This document shows, piece by piece, positions 26,293 through 34,936 of a stretch of 64,000 bases of DNA. The translations under genes and the position numbers were made by a program. The notes below the pieces were generated by a model, which had not been told where the DNA came from, did no database searches, and worked only from the letters and a program-made list of their open reading frames with translations. The stretch covers positions 36,000 through 99,999 of the forward strand of contig NZ_JAUNOQ010000009.1 of NCBI RefSeq assembly GCF_030531065.1. Direction: 5' to 3'. Every line of letters starts with the position of its first letter. Position 1 is the first letter of the stretch. Source of the stretch: Phascolarctobacterium sp. (lineage in GTDB: Bacteria; Bacillota; Negativicutes; Acidaminococcales; Acidaminococcaceae).

Positions 26293-26319
26293 CTATTCGA
26301 GAATCTATATCTCAAATAG
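26293..26319. promoter_or_regulatory. Inverted repeat (candidate operator) ahead of the nitrogenase-like operon
   Basis: CTATTCGAGA (26293-26302) and TCTCAAATAG (26310-26319) are complementary at 9 of 10 positions with a 7-bp gap. It lies 40-70 bp upstream of the NifD-like start in AT-rich DNA and has the size of a dimeric repressor or activator site. The intergenic stretch (158 bp) shows no terminator, so readthrough from the uptake operon is also possible. Confidence 0.5.
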
Positions 26320-26411
26320 TATATTCTGCCTAAATGCTGAATATGCTATTTACGGAAAGGCAGTAAAATATCTAAGCTCTATCACTACTGTCTTAAAAAA
26401 ATGTGGAACAA

Positions 26412-27413
26412 TTATTTATTATCTATCTCAATTCCCGGATACATTTTAGAGGCTAAGAATCTTAACCCATCTTCTGTACGGCAGGCCGAACCATAAGTAA
26501 AGCGCAAAGGGATACTATACACTTTCTTATTTTTTATACACGATAAATTACGCAAAGCCGGATTCTCTGTAATTTTTTTCAAACATTCACCATAATCAAC
26601 ATGGCTGCATACCACAAATAAGACGTCCGGATCTTCTTTAATAACATTTTCAAAGCCAATAACAGGCGGATTAACCTCTATTTTTCCGCCAATTCTGTTA
26701 ATCATATCGCCAACTAATTTTGTCCGATCATAGCAAATCATGGAACTTAAGAATTCCACTACCATTACTTTAGGCTGTTTATAAGTAACCCTTTTTTCAT
26801 TGATTTCATCAATCGCAGCATAGGTATCACTGATAATTTTTTTAGCTTTTTTCTCTACTCTAAATGCCTTGCCCAAATCATCTATAAATTTCATTTCTTT
26901 TTCGATAGTTTCAGAAACCAAATGCTTGCTTGGCGTATTAGTATTTAGCGGAACTAAAGTAGCCACACCTCTTGCGTTCCAATAATCCGTATTTTTCAAA
27001 CGATTACGAACGAACACGCATTGCTGAGCTATAATTAAATCAGGATGCAGCTGCGTAATATATTCCATATTCAAATAGCCGCTGCTGCATTTTTTCACAT
27101 GATCAAATTTATCCTTATTATAAGAACGCATAGCATACCGCCGGTTATTCTGAGCGGCAGCCATTAAAATATTATTTTCTACGCCCAATTCCAACAGCGT
27201 TTCTGTTTCGTTTTCGCCGACAACAACCACTCTGCTGGAAGCCTTTGAAAAAATCTGCTTATTGCTGCCTTTAACAAAATAATTATCTACAGTGATATTA
27301 TTTATTACAACAGCTTTTTTACCTTTATTATCGTCCCCAGCCTGGTAATTACCACAGCCGCAGAATAACAGCGCTATAACAAGCAATATATTAACCAAAA
27401 ATAATTTTCTCAT
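26412..27413 (-). CDS. Metal-chelate/corrinoid ABC transporter substrate-binding lipoprotein
   Basis: A periplasmic-binding protein of the BtuF/FepB type (333 residues). The N-terminal hydrophobic signal ends in LLFCGCGN, a lipoprotein-like site, so it is probably membrane anchored. The binding-domain motifs GENETETLLELGVENNILMAA and LHPDLIIAQQ are typical of the cluster A-8 family. It overlaps the permease gene by 4 bp. Given the cobalamin riboswitch upstream of the operon, the ligand is likely a corrinoid, but the fold also binds iron siderophores and heme. Confidence 0.85.
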   Translation of the reverse strand: MRKLFLVNILLVIALLFCGCGNYQAGDDNKGKKAVVINNITVDNYFVKGSNKQIFSKASSRVVVVGENETETLLELGVENNILMAAAQNNRRYAMRSYNKDKFDHVKKCSSGYLNMEYITQLHPDLIIAQQCVFVRNRLKNTDYWNARGVATLVPLNTNTPSKHLVSETIEKEMKFIDDLGKAFRVEKKAKKIISDTYAAIDEINEKRVTYKQPKVMVVEFLSSMICYDRTKLVGDMINRIGGKIEVNPPVIGFENVIKEDPDVLFVVCSHVDYGECLKKITENPALRNLSCIKNKKVYSIPLRFTYGSACRTEDGLRFLASKMYPGIEIDNK

Positions 27414-28438
27414 TTTTTATTATACCCGTAGTTTTTACTTAACAATAAATAAACAAACACTGGCGCTCCAATAACGGACACTACTATACCAATAGGTACC
27501 TCCGACCCTTCCATCGCAATTCTGCTGGCGACATCGGCTAAAACCATAAAGACAGCGCCAGTTAACGCGCAATTAGGCAATATCTGTTTATAGTTATTTC
27601 CATAAATTAATCTTATGATATGCGGCACTACAAGTCCTATAAAGCCGATTATTCCGCTATTATACACAATTAAGCCAACCATTAAGGCGCATAAAAAAAT
27701 ATATACCATTCTAATTTTAGCCAAATCATATCCCAAAGTTATAGCAGCTTCATCGCCAAATAACATTAGATTCAGGATTCTGGAATTTTTATAAAAATAA
27801 AACATCAGACAGAACACAATAATGGCTAAAACATAAATGTTTTCCCATTTGGCATTCTGCAAACTCCCCATAAGCCAAAAGGTAACGCTTTGTATGCGTT
27901 CAGCATCGACATAAACGCTGATTATCAAGCTTATACAAGCGGCGCTGACTGCGTTAAAAGCCATACCCGATAATAAAATAGTTGCCGTATTAGCGCTGCC
28001 AAAATAAAAAGCTATCAAAATAATACAAATCGTTACTGCCAATGCGCCGATAAAAGCAAAAAAGCCAATACTATCAAAGCCCATTACACTTGTAAGCCCT
28101 AAAATAATTGCCAATACTGCTCCAAGCCCCGCTCCCGAAGAAATACCTAAAAGATATGGGTCAGCTAAAGGATTCTTCATTATTGCCTGCATTACACAGC
28201 CTGATACAGCTAATCCACAGCCAATAAGCACAGCCAAGGCAAACCTCGGCAGGCGCAGGTAATATATCACGTCCGCCAAAATATCTGTATTGCTCATAGA
28301 CACCTGAACAATATCTGCCAAAATTTGACAAGTTTTTCTGTAACCTATCTCTATAGTCCCTTGCCCGAGCAAATATACAAGTATAATACAGCAGGCAAAA
28401 AATGTAATGACTGCATATTTTCTGCTAAATAAATTCAT
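27410..28438 (-). CDS. FecCD/BtuC-family permease
   Basis: A 342-residue inner-membrane permease of the BtuC/FecCD family with about ten hydrophobic segments. Family motifs include LRLPRFALAVLIGCGLAVSG, MKNPLADPYLLGISSGAGLG and GFIGLVVPHIIRLIYGNN. AAGGA lies 7 nt upstream of the ATG. It is one of two non-identical permeases in the operon, suggesting a heterodimeric membrane channel. Confidence 0.92.
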   Translation of the reverse strand: MNLFSRKYAVITFFACCIILVYLLGQGTIEIGYRKTCQILADIVQVSMSNTDILADVIYYLRLPRFALAVLIGCGLAVSGCVMQAIMKNPLADPYLLGISSGAGLGAVLAIILGLTSVMGFDSIGFFAFIGALAVTICIILIAFYFGSANTATILLSGMAFNAVSAACISLIISVYVDAERIQSVTFWLMGSLQNAKWENIYVLAIIVFCLMFYFYKNSRILNLMLFGDEAAITLGYDLAKIRMVYIFLCALMVGLIVYNSGIIGFIGLVVPHIIRLIYGNNYKQILPNCALTGAVFMVLADVASRIAMEGSEVPIGIVVSVIGAPVFVYLLLSKNYGYNKK

Positions 28439-28452
28439 TATAAAATCCTTCG

Positions 28453-29208
28453 TTACTCATAAACTATCAATATTCTTCCATCAGAACGCCGGATAATTTC
28501 CGATTCCACTTCGTACATCTCATGGATAAATTCTCTTGTCAAAACCTCCTGCGGCGTACCGATTTTAACAATACTACCATTCTTCATAGCTACCAGCATA
28601 TCGCAATAGGCCGCCGCAATATTCAAATCATGCAGCGCGGCTACTACCGTTAATTTACGGCTCTTAACAATATTTAAAAGCTGCAGCTGGTATTTTATAT
28701 CTAAATGGTTGGTCGGTTCGTCTAAAATCAAGCATTCAGTTTTTTGCGCCAACGCGCGTGCCAGCATTATCCTTTGCTGTTCACCACCAGAAAGTAAGGC
28801 AAAGCTGCTGTGTGCAAAAGCACTCATGCCAACGACAGCCAAACATTCTCTGGCAATAGCGTAATCCTCTTCATCATCAGCTTCCATTGGTCTTTTATAG
28901 GGACTGCGCCCCATCAGCACTACATCTAATACTTCAAAGTCAAAATTATAATAATTGTGCTGTGCTAATACAGCTTGTTTCCTTGCAGTTTCCCGCACAG
29001 AATATTCCTCTAACGCTTTGCCGTCAATGTAAATCGCTCCTCTATCAGGCTGTAAAATACGGTAGATACATTTTAGCATAGTGCTCTTTCCACTGCCGTT
29101 AGGGCCTATTAAGCCAGTAAATTTTCCAGCAGGAAATTCTAATGTTACTCCCTTTAAAATTTCTTTACCACTGAATTGAATTCTTAATTCTTCTAAATTT
29201 ATCTTCAT
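28453..29208 (-). CDS. ABC transporter ATPase (BtuD/FecE type)
   Basis: A 251-residue ATPase energising the adjacent permeases. Walker A GPNGSGKSTMLKC, signature LLSGGEQQRIMLARAL, Walker B CLILDEPTNHLD and the switch His in ALHDLNIAAAYCD are intact. It lies between the two permease genes, 2 bp after the upstream permease. Confidence 0.94.
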   Translation of the reverse strand: MKINLEELRIQFSGKEILKGVTLEFPAGKFTGLIGPNGSGKSTMLKCIYRILQPDRGAIYIDGKALEEYSVRETARKQAVLAQHNYYNFDFEVLDVVLMGRSPYKRPMEADDEEDYAIARECLAVVGMSAFAHSSFALLSGGEQQRIMLARALAQKTECLILDEPTNHLDIKYQLQLLNIVKSRKLTVVAALHDLNIAAAYCDMLVAMKNGSIVKIGTPQEVLTREFIHEMYEVESEIIRRSDGRILIVYE

Positions 29209-29209
29209 T

Positions 29210-30262
29210 TTAATTCACACCAGGTCTGTAATTTTGTTTTAATAATAAATAAATAAAACACGGAGCGCCCAATAAGGCAAAAATAACTCCCAAAGGAATA
29301 TCTATGCCAAAAATTATAGTACGGGAAAGTATATCCATAACCACGGCAATACAACCGCCAAAAAGTACGGCTACAGGAAACAATTTCTTATGATTAGCGC
29401 CAAAGAGCAAGCGTACCACATGCGGGATAATAAGTCCTATAAATCCTATAGCGCCGGCGTTAAATACTATAAACCCCACTAGCAATCCATTCAAAAGTAA
29501 ATACCTTTTTATATAATGACGTAAGTCCACCCCTAATGTCATGGCAGCATCACGACCCACTAACATCAAATTCAAAATTCTGGTTTGCGTCAGAAAATAC
29601 CAAAATAAAAAAATGATAATACCAAAAAGAATTATAACATTTTCTATTCTTGCATTAGCCACGTTCCCCATAAGCCAATAAGTAATAGCTTCCATGCCTT
29701 CCTTACTGCTGCCAAAATAAGCTATTAAGCTTGATATACTAGAACAAACTGCGCTCACGGCCATCCCTGATAACAGCAAATTATTATTCGCCGCTTTTGA
29801 AGAAGAAAAGTCGGCAATAAAAGTAACTAAAAGAGATACGGCAAACGCTCCCACAAACGCACACACACCTATGGCCTGCGCACCAAAAAAATAGCCTAAC
29901 CCTAAAAAGATTGCGCTGGTAGCACCTAAGGAAGCTCCGGAAGAAACTCCTAAAATATACGGGTCAGCCAAAGGATTTTTGACAACAGCCTGCATAATAA
30001 TGCCCGACATCGTGAGTCCCATGCCTACACAGGCAGCTAATAAAATTCGCGGCAGCCGCAGCTGCAAAATTACATCTATTATATCTGCATTAACAGTTTC
30101 CACCGGAAGCAGGCCTAATTTCACCAATAAAGCAGATGCCATCATCAGCCAGTCAACTTTTATAAAGCCCAGCTTTAATCCGCAAAACATAGCAATGAGC
30201 AAAAAAGCTGCTAAAAAAACTATTATATACTTTATTTTGTACTTTTTTATTTTCTCTTGCAT
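29210..30262 (-). CDS. FecCD/BtuC-family permease, second subunit
   Basis: A 350-residue permease related to the one at 27410, with LRLPRILLAACVGMGLTMSG, VKNPLADPYILGVSSGASLG and GFIGLIIPHVVRLLFGANHK. Two full-length permeases flanking one ATPase suggest a heterodimeric translocation channel. It is the first ABC gene after the TonB-dependent receptor. Confidence 0.92.
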   Translation of the reverse strand: MQEKIKKYKIKYIIVFLAAFLLIAMFCGLKLGFIKVDWLMMASALLVKLGLLPVETVNADIIDVILQLRLPRILLAACVGMGLTMSGIIMQAVVKNPLADPYILGVSSGASLGATSAIFLGLGYFFGAQAIGVCAFVGAFAVSLLVTFIADFSSSKAANNNLLLSGMAVSAVCSSISSLIAYFGSSKEGMEAITYWLMGNVANARIENVIILFGIIIFLFWYFLTQTRILNLMLVGRDAAMTLGVDLRHYIKRYLLLNGLLVGFIVFNAGAIGFIGLIIPHVVRLLFGANHKKLFPVAVLFGGCIAVVMDILSRTIIFGIDIPLGVIFALLGAPCFIYLLLKQNYRPGVN

Positions 30263-30342
30263 CTTACAATTTCATTCATTATCAAAATAGGCAGAAGAGA
30301 TGAGCACAGCTCATCTCTTCTGTTGCAGGAGTATACTGCTTA

Positions 30343-32448
30343 TTAAATTTCAAAATTGGCGGACAGGACAATAGTACGCGGTGCACCAACATTTAAGCTG
30401 CTGCTGCCAGAACGTGCACTCCAATAATCTTTGCCAGTCAGGTTATAGCACATTAAATCAAAGGTTACGGGAGTATGGCTCAACTTAGTTTTATAGGACG
30501 CTCCTAAATCGAATTTAGTGTAGGACGGTACGTCCAAAGCGCCGTTATTAATGGTTGTAGAATCAAGATAAGTTACTCTACCGATGAAAGACAAGTCTTC
30601 GGTCGGATGATAAATTGCGCCTACAGTACCGGACCATTTAGATGCGCCATTAACGTCGTTGCCTTTGTAGTCCTCTGAATTAAGATACATAACGCCACCG
30701 ATTAAATCCCATTTATCAGCCAAATTACCGGTAAAGGCCCATTCAAAGCCTTTATTTTTCTGCTCGCCGTCTTGCAGTAAGAAAGGTTTCTTGTAACCAG
30801 GACGATATACGGAAATATTATTGGCTTGAGTAATTTCAAAAGCGCTGAATGTATTTAAGAAATTACCTGCTTTTACTTTGACGCCTATTTCATTCTGTTT
30901 TGTTTTAGCCGGGTCAAGTATTTGCCCTTGGTTTTCATAATTATTACCAACCAAAGACCCCATGCCAAAGCTTTCGCTATGGTCGGCATAAATAGTAACG
31001 GCAGGCGATAGCTTATAGCTTACCGCATAAGTCGGGCAAATAGCGTCGGAATCCTGCGTTGGAGATCCGACAGGAGTTCTCGAAGCCTTATGACCATGCA
31101 AAGCCAAAGTTACCTGTAATTTATCATCCAAAGCCTTTAAGGTATCGACGATATGCCAGCCAGTCATCTGGGCATCCTGACTATGGACAGGATCGTAAGA
31201 AGGTCTTTCCAAGGATGGCCACCAATTATGATGATAAATATTACCAGTACCGGACCATGTTCCTCCATTAGCAAAATTCATATTTTTGCTTAAAGCATAG
31301 TTGTACCAGGTCTTATCAGCACCAACCAAATATTCATTCTTTACGGAACCGATATTAAAATCGCCTTTTACGCCAACGCCCAAATATTTTTTAGTCAAAG
31401 CCAAAGGATAGTTGGTCATAGAAATATCAAAGTCACCTATATTGTTTTTAATCGTAGGGTTGCCATCAATGTAACCATACCAGTCTTCACGATGATAACC
31501 GGCATTCAAATAAGCGCTGATATGCTCGCCTAATTTTTGCTCATGATTCAAAGCAGCAATCCAGTTATCGTATTCATTATAAGACCAATCAGGCTTATAA
31601 ATACGGCTGCTGTCTGGAGCGCTAGGCAAAGAAGTTACATCGCTGCCAAAAGAAATGCTGCCCGTACCACCTTTATGATCAGTATGGTCATACGCAATCA
31701 ACAAATTAGTTTTGGAATTGTCGCTCTTTTGATCCAAGTTAATTGAGAAAGCTTGTTGGGATAAATTTTCTCCGTCTAGAACAGTATCGCCGCTGATATT
31801 GCTGGCCGTAATGCGAACGCCGTATTTATCATTCTCGCCAAATCTGCGGCCTACGTCAATAGCTTCCTGCATGGAAGAACCGCCGCGATAAGCAATTTTC
31901 AAATTAGCATTGCCTTCACTTTCAGCAACTTTGGATTGAATATTAACGCTGCCTGCCGCCGCTTCGGAAAAAGACGTAGCGTTAGTTCCCAAGCTAGGAC
32001 CGGAAATGACGCTGATGCTGTCGGCCCAATAGTAAGGAATATTCTCCTGGCACAGCAAGCCAGGAATACCGTTTACATAGAAGCTATGACCTGATTGATA
32101 GATACCGCGAATAGAAATATCGGTATATGTACCGCCGCGGTCAGCACGAACCGAAGGGTCCAAAGACAGAGCGTCGGCAATACCGGCATTGGGAGATGCG
32201 AATTTTTCAATAGTCTTATTACTGATTTCGCTGATCGTCATAGGCGCGCTCATAATATCCTGTTTACCAGTAAAGCCAGTAGCAACTACTTCTTTTGCCA
32301 TACCTCCCGGCAGCACGCCGCGCTCGCCCTCAACGACAACCTCGTCCAGCTTGCCGCTCATCGTTTCTTCGGCGGCGGCAGGCAGCACGAATCCCGCGCC
32401 GATTACGGCGCACAGTACTGACATAACTAGCGCTTTCTTTTTCATCAT
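30343..32448 (-). CDS. TonB-dependent outer-membrane receptor
   Basis: A 701-residue outer-membrane receptor. A signal peptide (MMKKKALVMSVLCAVIGAG...AAAEE) is followed by a TonB-box-like DEVVVEG, a plug domain (SAPMTISEISNKTIEKF ... GIYQSGHSFYVNGIPG) and a C-terminal 22-strand barrel ending in aromatic-rich strands (PRTIVLSANFEI). The start at 32448 has GAGG 8 nt upstream; the frame extends 3 codons to a GTG inside that site. Expression is probably controlled by the cobalamin riboswitch and a promoter with a G8 tract, so corrinoid uptake is the best guess, although the plug resembles siderophore receptors. Confidence 0.92.
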   Translation of the reverse strand: MMKKKALVMSVLCAVIGAGFVLPAAAEETMSGKLDEVVVEGERGVLPGGMAKEVVATGFTGKQDIMSAPMTISEISNKTIEKFASPNAGIADALSLDPSVRADRGGTYTDISIRGIYQSGHSFYVNGIPGLLCQENIPYYWADSISVISGPSLGTNATSFSEAAAGSVNIQSKVAESEGNANLKIAYRGGSSMQEAIDVGRRFGENDKYGVRITASNISGDTVLDGENLSQQAFSINLDQKSDNSKTNLLIAYDHTDHKGGTGSISFGSDVTSLPSAPDSSRIYKPDWSYNEYDNWIAALNHEQKLGEHISAYLNAGYHREDWYGYIDGNPTIKNNIGDFDISMTNYPLALTKKYLGVGVKGDFNIGSVKNEYLVGADKTWYNYALSKNMNFANGGTWSGTGNIYHHNWWPSLERPSYDPVHSQDAQMTGWHIVDTLKALDDKLQVTLALHGHKASRTPVGSPTQDSDAICPTYAVSYKLSPAVTIYADHSESFGMGSLVGNNYENQGQILDPAKTKQNEIGVKVKAGNFLNTFSAFEITQANNISVYRPGYKKPFLLQDGEQKNKGFEWAFTGNLADKWDLIGGVMYLNSEDYKGNDVNGASKWSGTVGAIYHPTEDLSFIGRVTYLDSTTINNGALDVPSYTKFDLGASYKTKLSHTPVTFDLMCYNLTGKDYWSARSGSSSLNVGAPRTIVLSANFEI

Positions 32449-32532
32449 TTCAAACACCTCGCAAAAATTTTATTTTTTAAACCGCGCCGCCGAGCTTGCC
32501 GTGTTTCGCTTGCAGCCTGGTTTAAAACAAAG

Positions 32533-32561
32533 AAAAAACGCCTTTCTGCGCGTACAGAAAG
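32533..32561 (-). terminator. Riboswitch expression-platform terminator
   Basis: On the minus strand CTTTCTG-TACGCG-CAGAAAG is followed by GCGTTTTTT. It lies between the cobalamin aptamer and the TonB receptor start, so the riboswitch probably works by premature termination. Confidence 0.75.
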
Positions 32562-32584
32562 ACGTGTGCCCATCAGGCTGCCTC

Positions 32585-32757
32585 TTTCCGTCGTTCGCAG
32601 AATGATTCGGCTTGCTTCAGGCAGTTCTTCTGGCTCGGTTTCATCGCAGGCTTCGTCTTCCCGGTTTCCCAGTGACAATCGTGAAGCCTGCTCCGCCTTA
32701 CAGCTGCGGGACAGCATAGGTCTTGCACCTATTTCTCTTTTGAGCGCGTTGCGCGCC
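32585..32757 (-). ncRNA. Cobalamin (B12) riboswitch
   Basis: On the minus strand the conserved blocks of the AdoCbl class occur in order: GGTGCAAGACC, CTGTCCCGCAGCTGTAA, GTCACTGGGAAACCGGGAAG and GAGCCAGAAGAACTGCCTG. The spacing is right and a terminator follows, upstream of an uptake operon. Cobalamin excess should shut off the receptor and transporter. Confidence 0.88.
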
Positions 32758-32773
32758 TAAAGCAAATATCCTA

Positions 32774-32802
32774 TTGATGTTTTTACTTAACTATTGTATA
32801 AT
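32774..32802 (+). promoter_or_regulatory. Promoter of exbB-exbD-tonB
   Basis: TTGATG (32774-32779) and TATAAT (32797-32802) are 17 bp apart on the plus strand, about 140 bp before the exbB start. It lies inside the leader transcribed from the opposing promoter at 32830-32858. Confidence 0.7.
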
Positions 32803-32829
32803 TGCTATTGATAATTGATTTCGTTTTCT

Positions 32830-32858
32830 ATTATACACGCTTGTCCCCCCCCAGTCAA
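32830..32858 (-). promoter_or_regulatory. TonB-receptor operon promoter with a G8 tract in its spacer
   Basis: On the minus strand TTGACT (32853-32858) and TATAAT (32830-32835) are 17 bp apart, and the spacer begins with eight G residues (C8 at 32845-32852 on the plus strand). A 10-bp hairpin GCAAAAGTGC/GCACTTTTGC (32859-32883) abuts the -35 box. Confidence 0.8.
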
Positions 32859-32941
32859 GCAAAAGTGCATCGAGCACTTTTGCGTTGCAGCGCTCACGCG
32901 CTGGCGGCTACGCTCGGGGACTATTTTTAGGAGGATGTTTT

Positions 32942-33559
32942 ATGGACGCTATGCAACAAACTATCATGTACTTCCACAAGGGCGGTCTTGTTATGTGGCC
33001 TTTGCTCTTCTGTTCCCTCATGGTCATTTCTATCGCCATCGAACGCTTTTTATTTTACAAGGCCGCCGATTCCGGCCAGGCCTTCACCACCGAATACTGT
33101 TCCCTTTTAAGGCAAAACAATATCGACGAAGCCAACAAGCTGGCGGCCAGCGCCAAGGGGCAGTGCGCCCAGATGGTAACAGCCGCTGCCGCTATCGCCG
33201 GAGGCCGCACGCAGAAGCAGGCTTATTTAGAAAGCCAGGCCGGTATTTTCATCGCGCAGCTGCGCAACCGTCTGGATTATTTAAGCATCATCGTCACCAT
33301 GTCGCCGCTGCTGGGCCTCTTGGGCACCATTGTGGGCATGATCGGCGCCTTCAGTATTTTTAATTTGCAGGCCGGCGCTCCCCTGGCCATCACCGGCGGC
33401 ATCGGCGAAGCCTTAATCGCCACCGCTACCGGCTTGTGCGTCGCCATCCTGTCCCTGTGCGCCCATTCCTACTTTGCCCACCGCATGGACAATATCATTA
33501 CCAATATGGAGCAATGCTTTTCCGCACTTTTGGAAGCGGCTGCAAGGAGTGATCAATAA
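32942..33559 (+). CDS. exbB: ExbB, TonB-system proton channel subunit
   Basis: ExbB (205 residues) forms the pentameric inner-membrane channel that powers TonB. It has an N-terminal TM helix (GGLVMWPLLFCSLMVISIAIERF), the ERF motif, and the paired C-terminal helices with MSPLLGLLGTIVGMIGAF and GGIGEALIATATGL. The start at 32942 has AGGAGG 8 nt upstream; earlier in-frame codons are not homologous. Its stop overlaps exbD by one base. Confidence 0.95.
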   Translation: MDAMQQTIMYFHKGGLVMWPLLFCSLMVISIAIERFLFYKAADSGQAFTTEYCSLLRQNNIDEANKLAASAKGQCAQMVTAAAAIAGGRTQKQAYLESQAGIFIAQLRNRLDYLSIIVTMSPLLGLLGTIVGMIGAFSIFNLQAGAPLAITGGIGEALIATATGLCVAILSLCAHSYFAHRMDNIITNMEQCFSALLEAAARSDQ

Positions 33560-33969
33560 TGCAATTACGCGATATCCGCAACCGCAAAACTCCCGAACTG
33601 AATATTATTCCCATGATCGACATCATGTTCTTCCTGCTGGTTTTCTTTATGCTCAGCACCATGTACATGATTGATTTGAAAACCATTCCCGTAAAGCTGC
33701 CTAAGGCGGCTTCGGCGGCGACCGATACCAGCACCACCTTTGCCGTTTCCATGAAAAGCGACGGCAGCATTTATCTGGGCGACGTGCCTACCGAACTTAA
33801 CGCGCTCGTCATGCAGGCCAGCATGGAGCAGAAGAACAATCCCAACTTCGCCGTCGTTATCCGCGCTGAGCGCGATATCGACTACGGCAAAGTCATCACC
33901 CTTATCGACAAATTAAAAAGCGCGGGCGTTACCCGCTTCGGTTTAGCTACGGACGGAGCTGATAAATAA
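33559..33969 (+). CDS. exbD: ExbD, TonB-system proton channel subunit
   Basis: ExbD (136 residues) has a short cytoplasmic N-terminus, the single TM helix with its essential Asp in NIIPMIDIMFFLLVFFM, and a periplasmic domain ending with the TolR/ExbD fold (VVIRAERDIDYGKVITLIDKLKSAG). It overlaps exbB and tonB by one base each, so the three are coupled. Confidence 0.95.
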   Translation: MQLRDIRNRKTPELNIIPMIDIMFFLLVFFMLSTMYMIDLKTIPVKLPKAASAATDTSTTFAVSMKSDGSIYLGDVPTELNALVMQASMEQKNNPNFAVVIRAERDIDYGKVITLIDKLKSAGVTRFGLATDGADK

Positions 33970-34742
33970 TGGACATGAAAAAACGTCAACGCATCGGTAT
34001 GCTGGGCTCCGTGCTTTTCCACCTTTGCGTCTTTCTCATCGTGGCGTTTACCGGCGTACTGACCGTTTCCCACGCCAGCCAGGACGAAATCGTCGAAGTC
34101 ACCATGTTCGGCGGCGGCGGTGGGGGCGGCGGTCAGGGCACCGGCGCAGACGGCGACGTAGTGGAAGAAGAAGCTGCGCCGCAAGGCAGCGAAGCGGTTG
34201 AGGAAGCGCCGCCAGCAACCGACGAAATTTTTCAAAACGACAAAAAAGAAACGCCGCCTGCGCCCAGGCCCCAGGCAGGCAAGCCCAAGGCTTACGCTAA
34301 AAAGGGCGAGGGCAGCGGCGGCGGCCACGGAACCGGGCACGGCACCGGTACCGGCAGCGGAACGGGGCCGGGCAGCGGCAGCGGCTCAGGCGGAGGGCAT
34401 GGCAGCGGCCACGGCACGGGCGTAGGCAGCGGCTACGGCGCAGGCACGAGCATTTACGCATCGCCCGCAGTACCGCCGCGTTTGGTGCGCAACACGCCGC
34501 CCTCCTACCCGACTGCGGAAAAGAACGCCGGGATTCAGGGCACTGCGAACCTGCACCTATTAGTCGGCAAGGACGGCAGCGTAGAGGAGGTCACGGTGAT
34601 TTCTTCCTCCGGCAACGCCAACCTGGATCAGGCGGCAGTCAACGCCTGCTACAGATGGCGCTTTACCACGGCGCGCAACCAGGCTGGGCAGCCCGTGCGC
34701 TGCTACCTCACGGTCCCCATCACCTTCAGGCTGCGCAATTAA
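33969..34742 (+). CDS. tonB: TonB energy transducer with glycine/histidine-rich linker
   Basis: A 257-residue TonB. The N-terminal anchor (IGMLGSVLFHLCVFLIVAFTG) is followed by an unusual linker: polyGly (GGGGGGG), an acidic stretch, a short Pro/Lys segment and about 40 residues of Gly, Ser, Thr and His repeats such as GHGTGHGTG. The C-terminal domain (SYPTAEKNAGIQGTANLHLLVG ... AVNACYRWRFTTA) is a normal TonB fold that binds receptor TonB boxes. Canonical TonB linkers are Pro-Glu/Pro-Lys; here Gly repeats replace most of that. Confidence 0.93.
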   Translation: MDMKKRQRIGMLGSVLFHLCVFLIVAFTGVLTVSHASQDEIVEVTMFGGGGGGGGQGTGADGDVVEEEAAPQGSEAVEEAPPATDEIFQNDKKETPPAPRPQAGKPKAYAKKGEGSGGGHGTGHGTGTGSGTGPGSGSGSGGGHGSGHGTGVGSGYGAGTSIYASPAVPPRLVRNTPPSYPTAEKNAGIQGTANLHLLVGKDGSVEEVTVISSSGNANLDQAAVNACYRWRFTTARNQAGQPVRCYLTVPITFRLRN

Positions 34743-34774
34743 ATTCAGCTTAACACTTCACACTTCTCCATACA

Positions 34775-34821
34775 AAAAGCCTTCAGGCCATCCAATTTTT
34801 TTGGAAAGCTTGAAGGCTTTT
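34775..34821 (+). terminator. Terminator after tonB
   Basis: AAAAGCCTTCA (34775-34785) and TGAAGGCTTTT (34811-34821) form an 11-bp stem around a loop that can itself fold (CCAATTTTTTTGG). It lies about 30 bp after the tonB stop. Confidence 0.75.
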
Positions 34822-34886
34822 GACTTTGACATATAAGATAAAAGAAAATTCTACTAAAATAAAACCTCTCTTTAGTTTTCTCAATC

Positions 34887-34936
34887 AAAAAATCCGCGTA
34901 AAATAAAGTGAGACTTTACTTTACTCGGATTTTTTT
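34887..34936. terminator. Long bidirectional terminator between convergent genes
   Basis: AAAAAATCCG (34887-34896) and CGGATTTTTT form the outer stem; inside, GTAAA/TTTAC and TAAAGT/ACTTTA continue it with single mismatches. T-tracts lie on both strands, serving tonB and the TSUP gene. The rest of 34937-35065 has no gene, only a short in-frame coding-like stretch. Confidence 0.8.

Noticed and set aside
32445..32717. 90-codon minus-strand ORF upstream of the TonB receptor
   Set aside because: It coincides with the cobalamin riboswitch and its terminator, whose conserved blocks explain the sequence.
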